A DNA stretch of 20,453 nt from an uncultured Bacteroidota bacterium (GCA_902520385.1 CABYOB010000011.1:1-20453), one strand, 5' to 3'. Positions 6,750 through 16,268 are shown, counted from the first letter of the stretch. Notes: a model not told the origin generated them from the letters alone. Program-made: numbers and translations.

Positions 6750-8127
6750 TTTTTTTTTCTGATTGTAGATCATTAAAGTATTTAAAAAACAAAGGAATTG
6801 TTTCAATGCCTTTTAAGAAATTAAATACTCCATAATGTTCATTTGGAGAATGTATTGCGTCTGAATCTAAGCCAAAACCCATTAAAATTGATTTTAGTCC
6901 TAGTTCCTTTTCAAATAAAGCTACGATTGGAATACTACCACCAGTTCTAACTGGAATTGGCATTTTTCCAAAAGAGTCATTCATGGCTAACTTTGCTGCA
7001 TTATATCCAATGTTATCAGTAGGTGAAACATAAGCTTCGCCACCATGGTGAGGGGTTACTTTTACTTTGACGCAATTCGGTGCTATTTTTTTAAAATGAT
7101 CAGAAAATAATTTAGTTATTTTTTCTGATTGTTGGTTAGGGACTAATCTCATAGAAATTTTAGCGAAAGCTTTTGATGCAATTACTGTTTTAGCTCCCTC
7201 TCCGATATATCCTCCCCAAATACCATTTACATCTAGTGTTGGTCTAATTGAATTTCTTTCCATGGTTGAATACCCGTCTTCTCCATATACTTCACTTATA
7301 TCAAGTTCTTGTCTATACTGATCTAAGTTAAAAGGAGCTTTTGCCATTTCAATTCTTTCTTCTGGAGAAATTATTTCAACATCATCATAGAAATTAGGAA
7401 TAGTTATTCTATTTTTCTCATCGTGTAGAGATGCGATCATTTTTGTTAATATGTTTATTGGATTTGCAACTGCACCGCCATATAAACCAGAGTGTAAATC
7501 ACGATTTGGCCCCGTTACCTCTACTTCTAAATAACTAAGTCCTCTAAGTCCTGTAGTTATTGAAGGGGTATCATTAGCAATAATTCCAGTGTCAGAGATT
7601 AATATAATATCAGCTTTTAATTTTTCTTTATTATTTTTTACAAATGGTTCTAAATTTTCAGAGCCCACTTCTTCTTCACCTTCAATCATAAATTTCACAT
7701 TACAAGAAAGCATATTGTTTTTTAACATTAATTCAACAGCTTTTAAGTGCATAAAAAATTGTCCTTTGTCATCACAGGCCCCTCTAGCATATATTTTTTC
7801 ATTTCTTATCTCAGGCTCAAATGGATCAGACTCCCATAGATCTAGTGGGTCTGGGGGTTGAACATCATAATGTCCATAGATTAAAATTGTAGGTAGAGAT
7901 TCGTCAATAATTTTCTCACCGTAAACTATTGGAAAACCTTTTGTTTCACAGAGCTCAGTATTTTGAATGCCAATTTTATCTAGATGAGCCTTAACTAGAT
8001 GCGCCGTCTGTAAAACATCATTACTATATTTTTTATCTGCACTAATAGAAGGAATTCTTAATATTTCAAAAAGTTCCATCAAAAAACGGTTTTTATTTCC
8101 TTCTACATATTTTTTTATTATTTCCAT
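6742..8127 (-). CDS. M20-family metallopeptidase (dipeptidase)
   Basis: A 461-residue di-zinc peptidase of the carnosinase/dipeptidase branch of M20, full length for the group. Metal and catalytic residues are in place: YGHYDVQPPDP (His86, Asp88), GACDDKG (Asp119/120), EGEEEVGSE with probable base Glu152 and metal ligand Glu153, ISDTG (Asp179), and DAIHSPNE with the last His ligand at 426. The lid/dimerisation domain starts near TTGLRGLSYLEVEVTG (191–206) and contains DLHSGLYGG (210–218). No signal peptide is seen, so it is probably cytoplasmic and cleaves dipeptides or similar short substrates; the exact substrate cannot be read. It converges on tsaB with an 8-bp overlap, and its start is divergent from the anchor-L gene across 126 bp. 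Confidence 0.93.
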   Translation of the reverse strand: MEIIKKYVEGNKNRFLMELFEILRIPSISADKKYSNDVLQTAHLVKAHLDKIGIQNTELCETKGFPIVYGEKIIDESLPTILIYGHYDVQPPDPLDLWESDPFEPEIRNEKIYARGACDDKGQFFMHLKAVELMLKNNMLSCNVKFMIEGEEEVGSENLEPFVKNNKEKLKADIILISDTGIIANDTPSITTGLRGLSYLEVEVTGPNRDLHSGLYGGAVANPINILTKMIASLHDEKNRITIPNFYDDVEIISPEERIEMAKAPFNLDQYRQELDISEVYGEDGYSTMERNSIRPTLDVNGIWGGYIGEGAKTVIASKAFAKISMRLVPNQQSEKITKLFSDHFKKIAPNCVKVKVTPHHGGEAYVSPTDNIGYNAAKLAMNDSFGKMPIPVRTGGSIPIVALFEKELGLKSILMGFGLDSDAIHSPNEHYGVFNFLKGIETIPLFFKYFNDLQSEKKIK

Positions 8128-8253
8128 GAAAAAATTATTAAGTACTAAAATACACTATGTTATAATTATTAGAATAAGATAATAATCCATAAATTTATTA
8201 ATTATTACAATATAATTGATATTGTTGGCAAGATATTTGATTAGTTTAATGAT
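8128..8253 (+). other. Divergent intergenic region, very AT-rich
   Basis: These 126 bp separate two divergent starts, so promoters for both the dipeptidase and the anchor-L operon should lie here. Only one-mismatch versions of the -7 consensus TAnnTTTG are visible: TATAATTG (8211–8218) and GATATTTG (8232–8239) rightward, and TATTTTAG on the minus strand (8145–8152). None has a TTG at the right distance, so no promoter is called. No tRNA, hairpin or small gene was seen. Confidence 0.4.
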
Positions 8254-11031
8254 ATGGGTGTATCAAAAAAAATATTTTTATATAATTTTCTTTTATTTTT
8301 CGGTTTTCATTTAGGTTTTTCTCAAATAACAACAACGAATGATGACCCATATAATACAGAGGAGTATTTAGTTGATGAAGTTTTACTTGGTGCTGATTTA
8401 GTAACATCTAATTATAGTTCAGTTGGTTTTGATGCTGGTATTGGTTATTTTGATGGTTCTAATTCTAATATTGGATTTGATGAAGGAATTATTTTGTCAT
8501 CAGGTGGCTTAGATATGGTTACTGGAGGCTTTGGAGCAGGTTCTGGTATTTCAGGAGAGACTGATTTAGAGCTTGCGTTAAATCAAATTAATTTGTTTTG
8601 GGATGTTAATAATGTTACTGTTTTAGAGTTTGACTTTGTTGCAGAATCAGAATTAGTCACATTTAATTACGTCTTTGGATCTACAGAATATGCAAGTTAT
8701 ACTTGCACTCAATTTAATGATATTTTCGGCTTTTTTTTGAGTGGGCCAGGAATTAATGGAATATATTCTAATAACGCCGTTAATCTTGCACTGGTTCCTG
8801 ATCCTGATAATCCTGGCCAATTTACTGACACGCCTGTAGCAGTAAACACTTTAAATTCTGGTTCTCCAACTGGAAGTGGAGTGGCATCTACATGTGATGA
8901 TATTGATCCAAGTTGGGCTAGTTATAATATCTTTTGGATAGATAATCAATATAATGGAGCAGACTGGGAAGGCGTAAATGAACCTCCTGCTCCAGAAGCA
9001 ACTGTTTCAGGTATAAGTGGTTTTACAGTCCCATTACAGGCCACTTATGATGGTTTAGTTTGTGGAGAGACTTATCATATAAAATTAGCGATTGCAGATG
9101 CAAGTGATAGTGCTTTGAATTCCGTAGTTTTCATAGAAGCTAATAGTTTTATTAGCCCATCTGTTAGTGTGGATGCTATACCTAATTTTGACTTAGCTGG
9201 GGCAGATGGAGGAATTTTAGAGGGATGTGGAACAGTATCTTTAGAATTTGTTCGTTCTGGAGATTTAGAGGGAGAACTTCCTGTGTCATTGTCGTATTCT
9301 GGAACATCGACATATGGGATAGACTATGAAAATTTACCGACAGATATTTTACTTCCTCCAAATCAAGAAGAGTATATATTAACGTTTGATGTTTTTTATG
9401 ATGGGATTATTGATGACCAAGAAACATTAATTATAACAGTTACTGGCTTACCTGATGCTTGTGGGGATGTTGATGTTCAAATAATTGAAATGGTTATATT
9501 TGACCAGCCAGAAATTATAGTAGAACCTGGTGAATGCGAAGAAATTAATTGTTTTGGTGATGTGGCAATTTTGCAACCAGAAAGTATTTCTGGGGGTATG
9601 GGGCCTCCATATTTTTATGAATGGCAAGATGCTTCAGGAAGTATTATTTCCTCTCAAGAGTCTGTTACAGTAAATCCTCAAAGCAATTCAATTTACACAT
9701 TAACTGTTACTGATGAATGTGGAGATCAACAGACTTTACCAATTGAATTTTGTGTTAATGTGTCTGAATATGAGTCAATTAATATTGATATACCAGAATA
9801 TGTTGCTTGTGATAATGAAACGATTATCTTAGAGCCGTATATTTCAGGGGGATCAGGTGACTTTTCCTATGTTTGGAGTGACGGATCTACAACAGCTAAT
9901 AATAGTATTGTTTTTGACTTGAGCCAAGGAAGTTCTCAACAATTCTTATTAGAAGTTATTGATAATTGTACCTCTGATTTTATTGAAGGAGTTACACAAG
10001 TTGTTGCAGACAATCCATTACCGCCTCAAATTTTTTCTAACTCAATAACTCCTATATGTGTTGGTATGGAAGGTCTAGTTAGCATCAATCCTGTTGGTGA
10101 TTCTGAATATACTATTGTTTGGAATAATATTCAATCAACAGATATTGTTAATGGTAATGAAATGATAGTTTTTCCTCAAGATTTTTTAAATTCTTACAGT
10201 GGGATAGTAATTGATAATTGTAATCAACAAGAGATTCCATTTCAAATACCATTAGAAATAAATCAATATAATGGCCCATCTTTCATTGTTGATAATGCTC
10301 AAGGTTGTGAGGGGGAGCTTTTAGAGCTAAATTTTAATGATCTTTTTACCGATGTTCCTCAATCTTTTCAAGATTTTTCTTTTGATTGGTCTACTGGAGA
10401 CACCACTATGGAGACTTATATATATGTTCAAGGTCAGGCAGAAGAATACTATGTTACAATTACAGATTTTTGTGGCAATGCAAGTACAGAAAATTTTCTT
10501 GTTTCGCCCTCTGAACCACCCCCTCCTTATTTTTATTATGAAGAGCAGGAAGATAATATTATTCAATTTGACCAATTTACTGAAGAAATTTATGATAGTT
10601 ATGTTTGGGATTTTGGTGATGGCTCTCCTATTTCTAATGAATATGAGCCTATTCACACTTTTCCAGGACCAGGGGAATATTATGTTTCTCTGACGGTAGA
10701 AGATAGCTTTGGGTGTTTAAGTGAGGCCACAATCATAGTACATATTTATCCAACATTATATATATATCCTCCGACTATTTTTACTCCAAATAATGATGGT
10801 CATAATGATAAATTTAGAGTAAGTGTTATTGGAAGTGATGAATATGAATTAATAGTTTTTGATAGATGGGGAAAAGAAGTTTTTAGAACAATAGATCCTG
10901 AAGAAGGTTGGGATGGGAACTATTTAAATGGAAATCCCGCGGAGCAAGCGGTTTATTCATATAAAGTAATTGTTCATAATGGTGATACTGGGCAAAAAAT
11001 TCAAACTGGAAAAGTCACATTAGCAAAGTAA
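8254..11031 (+). CDS. Secreted choice-of-anchor L protein with PKD-like and T9SS type B sorting domains
   Basis: A 925-residue secreted protein. Domains in order: signal peptide (1–24, cleavage near FSQ); choice-of-anchor L domain (about 25–300) with NNVTVLEFDFV, FNDIFGFFLSGPGI and ETYHIKLAIAD; a Calx-beta-like segment (about 320–418, GIDYENLP, then FYDGIIDDQETLIITV); several Ig-like segments (about 420–755) with GGMGPPYFYEW and GGSGDFSYVWSDG; a PKD-like domain (about 760–833, YVWDFGDGSP); and a type B T9SS (CHU_C-type) C-terminal domain (837–925) with FTPNNDGHND and FDRWGKEVF. Such proteins leave through the type IX system and end up on the cell surface or outside. Lysine is nearly absent before the C-terminal domain (Lys277 noted). 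A tandem paralogue starts 5 bp downstream. The ligand or surface role is unknown. Confidence 0.9.
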   Translation: MGVSKKIFLYNFLLFFGFHLGFSQITTTNDDPYNTEEYLVDEVLLGADLVTSNYSSVGFDAGIGYFDGSNSNIGFDEGIILSSGGLDMVTGGFGAGSGISGETDLELALNQINLFWDVNNVTVLEFDFVAESELVTFNYVFGSTEYASYTCTQFNDIFGFFLSGPGINGIYSNNAVNLALVPDPDNPGQFTDTPVAVNTLNSGSPTGSGVASTCDDIDPSWASYNIFWIDNQYNGADWEGVNEPPAPEATVSGISGFTVPLQATYDGLVCGETYHIKLAIADASDSALNSVVFIEANSFISPSVSVDAIPNFDLAGADGGILEGCGTVSLEFVRSGDLEGELPVSLSYSGTSTYGIDYENLPTDILLPPNQEEYILTFDVFYDGIIDDQETLIITVTGLPDACGDVDVQIIEMVIFDQPEIIVEPGECEEINCFGDVAILQPESISGGMGPPYFYEWQDASGSIISSQESVTVNPQSNSIYTLTVTDECGDQQTLPIEFCVNVSEYESINIDIPEYVACDNETIILEPYISGGSGDFSYVWSDGSTTANNSIVFDLSQGSSQQFLLEVIDNCTSDFIEGVTQVVADNPLPPQIFSNSITPICVGMEGLVSINPVGDSEYTIVWNNIQSTDIVNGNEMIVFPQDFLNSYSGIVIDNCNQQEIPFQIPLEINQYNGPSFIVDNAQGCEGELLELNFNDLFTDVPQSFQDFSFDWSTGDTTMETYIYVQGQAEEYYVTITDFCGNASTENFLVSPSEPPPPYFYYEEQEDNIIQFDQFTEEIYDSYVWDFGDGSPISNEYEPIHTFPGPGEYYVSLTVEDSFGCLSEATIIVHIYPTLYIYPPTIFTPNNDGHNDKFRVSVIGSDEYELIVFDRWGKEVFRTIDPEEGWDGNYLNGNPAEQAVYSYKVIVHNGDTGQKIQTGKVTLAK

Positions 11032-11036
11032 AATTT

Positions 11037-14000
11037 ATGAAATTACAATTGTCAAATATTATTTTATTATTTTCTATTTTTCTTGTTGCTAAATCAATTT
11101 CACAAATAACAACAACTAATTTAGCTCCTTACAATACTCCTGATTATTTAGTGACTGATGTTTTACTTGGGTCTGGAATGGTGGCATCAAATTTTACTTG
11201 GCAAAGTGCTCCTGATAATATTGGCTTCTTTGATGGTGTAAATGCTAATTTAGGTTTTGATAATGGAGTTTTATTGTGTACGGGAGGTATTGATTTTGTA
11301 ACAGGTGGTTTTGGTGGAGGAGCGCCCAATATTGCTGGTGATGCGGATTTAGGACAGCTATTAGATGAAATGGGGATGGGTGGATTTAATATAAACAATG
11401 TGACCCTTTTAGAGTTTGATTTTGTCGCTCAATCAGAAACAATGACTTTTAATTATGTTTTTGGCTCTGCTGAATATACGAGTTATACTTGTTCTAGTTT
11501 TAATGACGTTTTTGGTTTTTTTGTAAGTGGACCTGGTATTAATGGGGCATATACTAATGGTGCAGTTAATATCGCATTGGTTCCTGGCACAAACACTCCA
11601 GTTGCTATTAATACAATCAATGCCGGTGAACTTATAGATGATCCGGATTGTAACAATATAGATCCAAATTTTGAAAGTTATAACGTGTATTGGGTTGATA
11701 ATGATTATGGAGGATTTGGAGGAGGTCCACAAGGGCCTAATGTTCCTCCTGCACCTGAAAACACAGTTAGTGGCTTTACAGGTTTCACAGTTCCCTTAGA
11801 AGCATATATTTCTGGATTAATATGTGACGAGACTTATCATATAAAACTAGCAATAGGAAATTGTTTAGATACGGCTTTAGATTCAGGTGTTTTTTTAGAA
11901 GCCAATAGCTTTGCTAGCCCTGCTATTGAGGTAACTTCTTTTAATTCAGAAGCTGACATCACTGGAAATTCAGTTTTAGAAGGTTGTGGAGATTTAAATT
12001 TACAATTTACTAGAACAGGTGATATGACTATGGATTTAGTTGTTGACCTTTCATACGGTGGGGATGCTATTATGGGTGTTGATTATGAAAATTTACCAGA
12101 TCAAATTACTCTTCCAGCAAATCAAGAAGAATATGTTTTACCAATAGAGGTTTTTTACGATGGTTTAGGTGAAGGAACAGAAAGTTTAATTATCACAATT
12201 AATGGATTACCAGTTGCTTGTTCAGATTTAGAAACACAGACAATAGAACTTAGTATAATAGATCAAGAAGAATTAATTATTGACGTTCCAGAACAAATTG
12301 ATACAGATTGTTTTGGTGAGGTGGTAATTTCAGCTAACGTCAGTGGGGGTGTTGAGCCTTATTTTTATTCTTGGTTTGATGAGAATAGTTCTTTAATTAG
12401 TACTGAATCAAGTATTACTCAGAACCCTGAAGTTAGCACTTTTTTCTCTGTAGAAGTTTTAGATAGTTGTCAGAATCAAATTGTTTCAGCAACTACTAAT
12501 GTTGAAGTATTACCTGCTGAAGTTGATGCTTTTCTTCCTGACAATATTAGTTTATGTGAAGGAGATCCAATATCACTAAACCCAATAATTAATGGTGGTC
12601 TAGAGCCATATTTTTACGTTTGGTATTTAAATGGATCAATTGTTTCTACTGATTTAAATTTAAATTTTGACAATGCACCTGAGGGATTATACCAATTTAT
12701 TGTTCAAGAAGGTTGTGGTGGTATGGCTGCAGATGAGTTGATTGTTTCATATATAGACCCCTCGCCTTATGTTCAGCTAAGCTCTAGTGATGTTCCTAAT
12801 CCAGCTTTGTTGCCAGAAAGTTGTTTTCAAAGTAATTTAGATTTTATCTTGTCAGATCCTGTAGAAGAAGATGTTTTTGTGGAGTTTGCAACCGGAGGCA
12901 CAGCAACATTAGGAGAGGATTATGATATTGAAAGTTTTGAAGTAATGATTCCTGCTGGAGAAACAAATGTTTCTGTTCCCATAGAAATTCTTGCAGACAA
13001 TATTTTTGAAGGCGATGAGGAAATAGAATTTTATTTTGATTTTATTGATGAATGTTCTGATTGGCCGGAGCAATTAACTGTTACTATATATGAAACGGGC
13101 AATTTATATGCTAGTGCTCCTGAAGAATTAATTGTATGTGAAGATGAGTTAGATCAATATGCTATTCCTGGAATTGTAGGCGGTGGAGTAGGTTTGGTTA
13201 ATTATGGTTGGTATTTTAATGATGAATTAATAAGTACTGATATAAATTTACCTGTTCAAAATTTAGTTCCTGGTCAGTATACTTTGATGGCAACGGATCA
13301 ATGTGAAAATATAGCGCAAGCTGATGTTGATTTAGAATTTTTATTGTTGACTCCTACTGTTGAGGTGATTTCTGAAAGTTATGAAAATCCTTTAGTTATG
13401 ACTGAAGCTTGTGGGGCTAGTACATTGTTTTTTCAAATGCCTTATGCTTATCCAAATGACACAATATTTTATTACCAAATATCAGGAACTTTTTCTAACG
13501 GAGGGGATATAATTAATATACCATCTTTTATTGAGGTTCCTGCAGGTGTTACATCTGTAGGCTTAGATATTATTCCAATATCAGATAATATAGAAGAAGA
13601 AAATGAAACAATTATATTTTCTTTCCCTTTTGTAAATGAGTGCGTAGAACAAAATGATATTGAAATAATAATTAATAATGTTAGTCCGATTATTTTAGAT
13701 GTTCCTGAAGGTATGACAGTTTGTGCTGGTCAAGAAGTTGTTTTAGAGGGTTCTTACTCTGGGGGTGTAGAGCCTATGACTTATTTTTGGACTACTCCAG
13801 ATGGTAATGAGTTAACTTTGAATTTAACAACTTACCCTGAAAATGATTGGGAATATACTTTTAATGTTGTTGACGCTTGTGGTTACTCAGCTAGTAGTTC
13901 AGTTTTTATTCAGACAGAGGATTATCAACCTATGGAAGTTTTATGGCCCCCTCAAAATGTAAATGCTTGTGTTGGGGAGCAAGATGTGATTATTCCTGAT

Positions 14001-14486
14001 GTTACAGGGGGTGCTGGTTCATTTACTTTTAATTGGTATGTAAACGGTGAAATTGGTGTAGATACTCTTTTAATTGGTTCAGATCTTCCAAATATGTATA
14101 TACCCACTGATAGCCCTGATTACTTTGCATACGAAATGACAGTAACAGATGATTGTGATAATACAATTTCTTATTCTTTCAATGTAAATGTAGTTGATTG
14201 TGCTTCGCCAAATGTATTTACTCCAAATGGTGATGGTAATAATGACTATTTTGCTTTAGATTTTGGAACTGTTTCAGATGGTGGTAGAATGGAAATATTC
14301 AACAGATGGGGGGAGTTAGTTTTTAAGTCAGAAAATTATGCTCCTTGTAGTCATTCAAATAGTACTTGTTGGGATGGTACGTATTTTAATCTTGGTGAAG
14401 TTTGTCCTGATGGGGTTTATTTTTATAAATTAAAATATAATAATGAAACTACTCAAAAGGTAGGGTATGTATTATTAACTAGATAA
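11037..14486 (+). CDS. Secreted choice-of-anchor L protein with Calx-beta-like, Ig-like and T9SS type B domains (paralogue)
   Basis: A 1,149-residue paralogue of the gene just upstream, 5 bp after its stop and so almost certainly in the same transcript. Signal peptide 1–23; choice-of-anchor L domain about 24–295 (NNVTLLEFDFV, FNDVFGFFVSGPGI, ETYHIKLAIGN); Calx-beta-like segments near 312–410 (GVDYENLP), 590–685 (LGEDYDIES) and 785–880; between and after them Ig/SprB-like repeats with GGVEPYFYSW (437–446), GGLEPYFYVW, GGVGLVNYGW, GGVEPMTYFW and GGAGSFTFNW; and a type B sorting domain (1056–1149) starting ASPNVFTPNGDGNND and ending VGYVLLTR. The sorting domain carries an extra cysteine-flanked loop CSHSNSTC not seen in the neighbour. 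It has no PKD-like DFGDG domain. Extracellular or surface-bound, probably adhesive or structural. It converges on gpmI with an 8-bp overlap. Confidence 0.9.
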   Translation: MKLQLSNIILLFSIFLVAKSISQITTTNLAPYNTPDYLVTDVLLGSGMVASNFTWQSAPDNIGFFDGVNANLGFDNGVLLCTGGIDFVTGGFGGGAPNIAGDADLGQLLDEMGMGGFNINNVTLLEFDFVAQSETMTFNYVFGSAEYTSYTCSSFNDVFGFFVSGPGINGAYTNGAVNIALVPGTNTPVAINTINAGELIDDPDCNNIDPNFESYNVYWVDNDYGGFGGGPQGPNVPPAPENTVSGFTGFTVPLEAYISGLICDETYHIKLAIGNCLDTALDSGVFLEANSFASPAIEVTSFNSEADITGNSVLEGCGDLNLQFTRTGDMTMDLVVDLSYGGDAIMGVDYENLPDQITLPANQEEYVLPIEVFYDGLGEGTESLIITINGLPVACSDLETQTIELSIIDQEELIIDVPEQIDTDCFGEVVISANVSGGVEPYFYSWFDENSSLISTESSITQNPEVSTFFSVEVLDSCQNQIVSATTNVEVLPAEVDAFLPDNISLCEGDPISLNPIINGGLEPYFYVWYLNGSIVSTDLNLNFDNAPEGLYQFIVQEGCGGMAADELIVSYIDPSPYVQLSSSDVPNPALLPESCFQSNLDFILSDPVEEDVFVEFATGGTATLGEDYDIESFEVMIPAGETNVSVPIEILADNIFEGDEEIEFYFDFIDECSDWPEQLTVTIYETGNLYASAPEELIVCEDELDQYAIPGIVGGGVGLVNYGWYFNDELISTDINLPVQNLVPGQYTLMATDQCENIAQADVDLEFLLLTPTVEVISESYENPLVMTEACGASTLFFQMPYAYPNDTIFYYQISGTFSNGGDIINIPSFIEVPAGVTSVGLDIIPISDNIEEENETIIFSFPFVNECVEQNDIEIIINNVSPIILDVPEGMTVCAGQEVVLEGSYSGGVEPMTYFWTTPDGNELTLNLTTYPENDWEYTFNVVDACGYSASSSVFIQTEDYQPMEVLWPPQNVNACVGEQDVIIPDVTGGAGSFTFNWYVNGEIGVDTLLIGSDLPNMYIPTDSPDYFAYEMTVTDDCDNTISYSFNVNVVDCASPNVFTPNGDGNNDYFALDFGTVSDGGRMEIFNRWGELVFKSENYAPCSHSNSTCWDGTYFNLGEVCPDGVYFYKLKYNNETTQKVGYVLLTR

Positions 14487-15987
14487 GTAAGTTTTTTCCT
14501 GTCATTTCTTGAGGTTTATCTATATTCATTAAACTTAAAATTGTGGGTGCTACATCGGCTAATTTACCAGATTTTATTTTTTTATACTTACTGTTAATTA
14601 AGAAGACAGGTACTTTATTAATAGTATGAGCAGTATTTGGAGAATTATCATTATTGATCATGTATTCAGCGTTTCCATGGTCAGCAATAATTAATATATT
14701 ATAGTCTTCTAGATTCTTAACTAGTTTTTCTGTGCATTTGTCAACAGTTTCAACAGCCCTTTTAACAGCCTTAAAGTCGCCAGTGTGACCTACCATATCT
14801 GGATTCGCAAAATTTAAACAAATAAAGTCAGGTTTGTTAAGTTTTATTTGTTCAATACAAGATGAAGTTAATTCGTTAGCACTCATTTCAGGTTTCAAAT
14901 CATATGTTGCTACTTTTGGAGATGGAATAAGAACTCTTTTTTCATTTTTAAAAGGAGTTTCTTTTCCTCCTGAAAAAAAGTAAGTAACATGTGGATATTT
15001 TTCTGTTTCAGCAATTCTTAACTGAGTTAGTCCTTCTTTTGAAATAATTTCTCCTAAAGTGTTTTGTAACGTTTCTTTTTTAAAAAGTGCAGTAACATTT
15101 TTAAATGTATTGTCATAATTAGTCATAGTATAATAAGACAAATCCAGTTTTTTCATATGGTTTTTAGGGAAATCCTCTTGAGTTAGAACAGTACTTATTT
15201 GTCTGCACCGATCTTTTCTAAAATTAAAACACAATACTACATCTCCTGATTTAATTTTTCCAATAGGCTTGTTGTCTATGGAGCCTATGATTGGTTTTAC
15301 AAACTCATCAGTGATATTATTTTTATAGTTATTTTCTAATTCATGGCTTATATTTTGGGTTAATTTTCCAATTCCTTGAGTTAGTGCATTGTAAGCAATT
15401 GCTGTTCTTTCCCATCTATTATCTCTGTCCATAGCATAATATCTTCCAGTAACTGATGCTATTTTAACTATAGTGTTTTTATATTTTTTTTCAAGATGAG
15501 CAATGTATTTTATTCCAGATTTTGGGTCAGTGTCTCTTCCGTCTGTAAAACCATGAATAAAAATATTTTTAAGACCTTTTTTAATACCTAGATTACAAAT
15601 TCCATAAAGATGGTCTATATGAGAGTGAATGCCTCCATCAGATAAAAGGCCCATTATGTGAATGCTCTTTTTATTTTTTTGGGCCTCATTAATTGCTTTT
15701 ATAAGATTTTGATTTTTTTCTAGTTTGTTTTGTTTTATTTCTTGATTTATTTTAACTAGATCTTGATACACAATTCTTCCTGCGCCTATATTCATATGGC
15801 CTACTTCAGAGTTGCCCATTTGTTCTTTTGGTAGACCAACATCTATACCATGAGTTATTAGTTCATTATTAATAGAACATTTATACAGACTATTTATATA
15901 GGAGGTTTTAGAATTATATATAGCGTTAGATTTGTCTTTCATTCCATGTCCCCAGCCATCTAAAATAATTAATGCTACTTTTTTCAT
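14479..15987 (-). CDS. gpmI: 2,3-bisphosphoglycerate-independent phosphoglycerate mutase
   Basis: A cytoplasmic glycolytic enzyme that interconverts 3- and 2-phosphoglycerate through a phosphoserine and two Mn2+ ions. Counting from ATG 15987 it has 502 residues, the usual size. Visible motifs are LIILDGWG with metal ligand Asp10, QMGNSEVGHMNIGAGR with nucleophile Ser60, HGFTDGRDTDPKSG, GRYYAMDRDNRWERT, CFNFRKDRCRQ, NFANPDMVGHTGD and ADHGNAEYM. These cover both the phosphatase-like and phosphotransferase domains with no break. A TTG at 15993 would add two residues (MF); the ATG giving MKKVALIILDGWG is the conventional start and I prefer it. It converges on the second anchor-L gene with overlapping ends. 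No link to the surface-protein genes around it is apparent. Confidence 0.95.
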   Translation of the reverse strand: MKKVALIILDGWGHGMKDKSNAIYNSKTSYINSLYKCSINNELITHGIDVGLPKEQMGNSEVGHMNIGAGRIVYQDLVKINQEIKQNKLEKNQNLIKAINEAQKNKKSIHIMGLLSDGGIHSHIDHLYGICNLGIKKGLKNIFIHGFTDGRDTDPKSGIKYIAHLEKKYKNTIVKIASVTGRYYAMDRDNRWERTAIAYNALTQGIGKLTQNISHELENNYKNNITDEFVKPIIGSIDNKPIGKIKSGDVVLCFNFRKDRCRQISTVLTQEDFPKNHMKKLDLSYYTMTNYDNTFKNVTALFKKETLQNTLGEIISKEGLTQLRIAETEKYPHVTYFFSGGKETPFKNEKRVLIPSPKVATYDLKPEMSANELTSSCIEQIKLNKPDFICLNFANPDMVGHTGDFKAVKRAVETVDKCTEKLVKNLEDYNILIIADHGNAEYMINNDNSPNTAHTINKVPVFLINSKYKKIKSGKLADVAPTILSLMNIDKPQEMTGKNLLI

Positions 15988-16068
15988 AAACAATGCATAA
16001 AATTAAATTTATTTATTTTATTAACGTCCATATTGTAAATTTTTCATATAAATAATAGTTGTGTTTTA

Positions 16069-16086
16069 TGAACAAATTTATGTTCA
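16069..16086. promoter_or_regulatory. Perfect 6-bp dyad, possible operator between gpmI and the giant gene
   Basis: TGAACA-N6-TGTTCA. It lies in the 281-bp divergent region 15988–16268, and the spacer together with the left arm contains TAAATTTG on the minus strand (16073–16080), a match to the -7 consensus TAnnTTTG that could serve gpmI. No TTG at the -33 distance was found. A dyad this short is expected about once by chance in such a region, so this is only a candidate. Apart from this and a strongly A/T character, the divergent region shows no RNA gene or terminator hairpin. Confidence 0.2.
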
Positions 16087-16268
16087 GAATCCTTGTTTTT
16101 TTAATATATTTTGGCCATATTTACATAAGAATTATACCCTAATTCGCAAAAATTTAGATACTTTAACGGAGGCTTTTACTCTGTTATTATGTCCATTTTA
16201 TGTGGCGGGGTAATTTATATTTATGTATGGACGAAAAATCCGTTTTATTAATTAAAAAATTTTTACCG

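Noticed and set aside
6725..6765. A-run followed by T-run around the tsaB/dipeptidase junction as a bidirectional terminator
   Set aside because: The possible stem is A·T only and lies within both coding ends; there is no G·C-stabilised hairpin.
7589..7861. Plus-strand frame of 90 codons
   Set aside because: It is antisense to the metal-binding core of the M20 dipeptidase and has no features of its own.
8211..8239. Promoter for the anchor-L operon
   Set aside because: Both candidates (TATAATTG, GATATTTG) miss the -7 consensus by one base and lack a TTG at the right distance; the second would also leave a leader of only a few bases.
10327..10693. Overlapping frames on both strands (10327–10656 minus and 10337–10693 plus)
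   Set aside because: They sit within the Ig/PKD-like part of the first anchor-L gene, which has clear domain content; the other products match nothing recognisable.
11144..11732. Minus-strand frames of 84 and 99 codons
   Set aside because: They are shadows of the conserved choice-of-anchor L domain on the plus strand.
16189..16251. A 20-codon ATG–TAA frame upstream of the giant gene, with GGAGG about 16 bp before it
   Set aside because: The spacing to GGAGG is too long for a ribosome binding site, such sites are little used in Bacteroidota, and the peptide has no recognisable feature. Likely chance.
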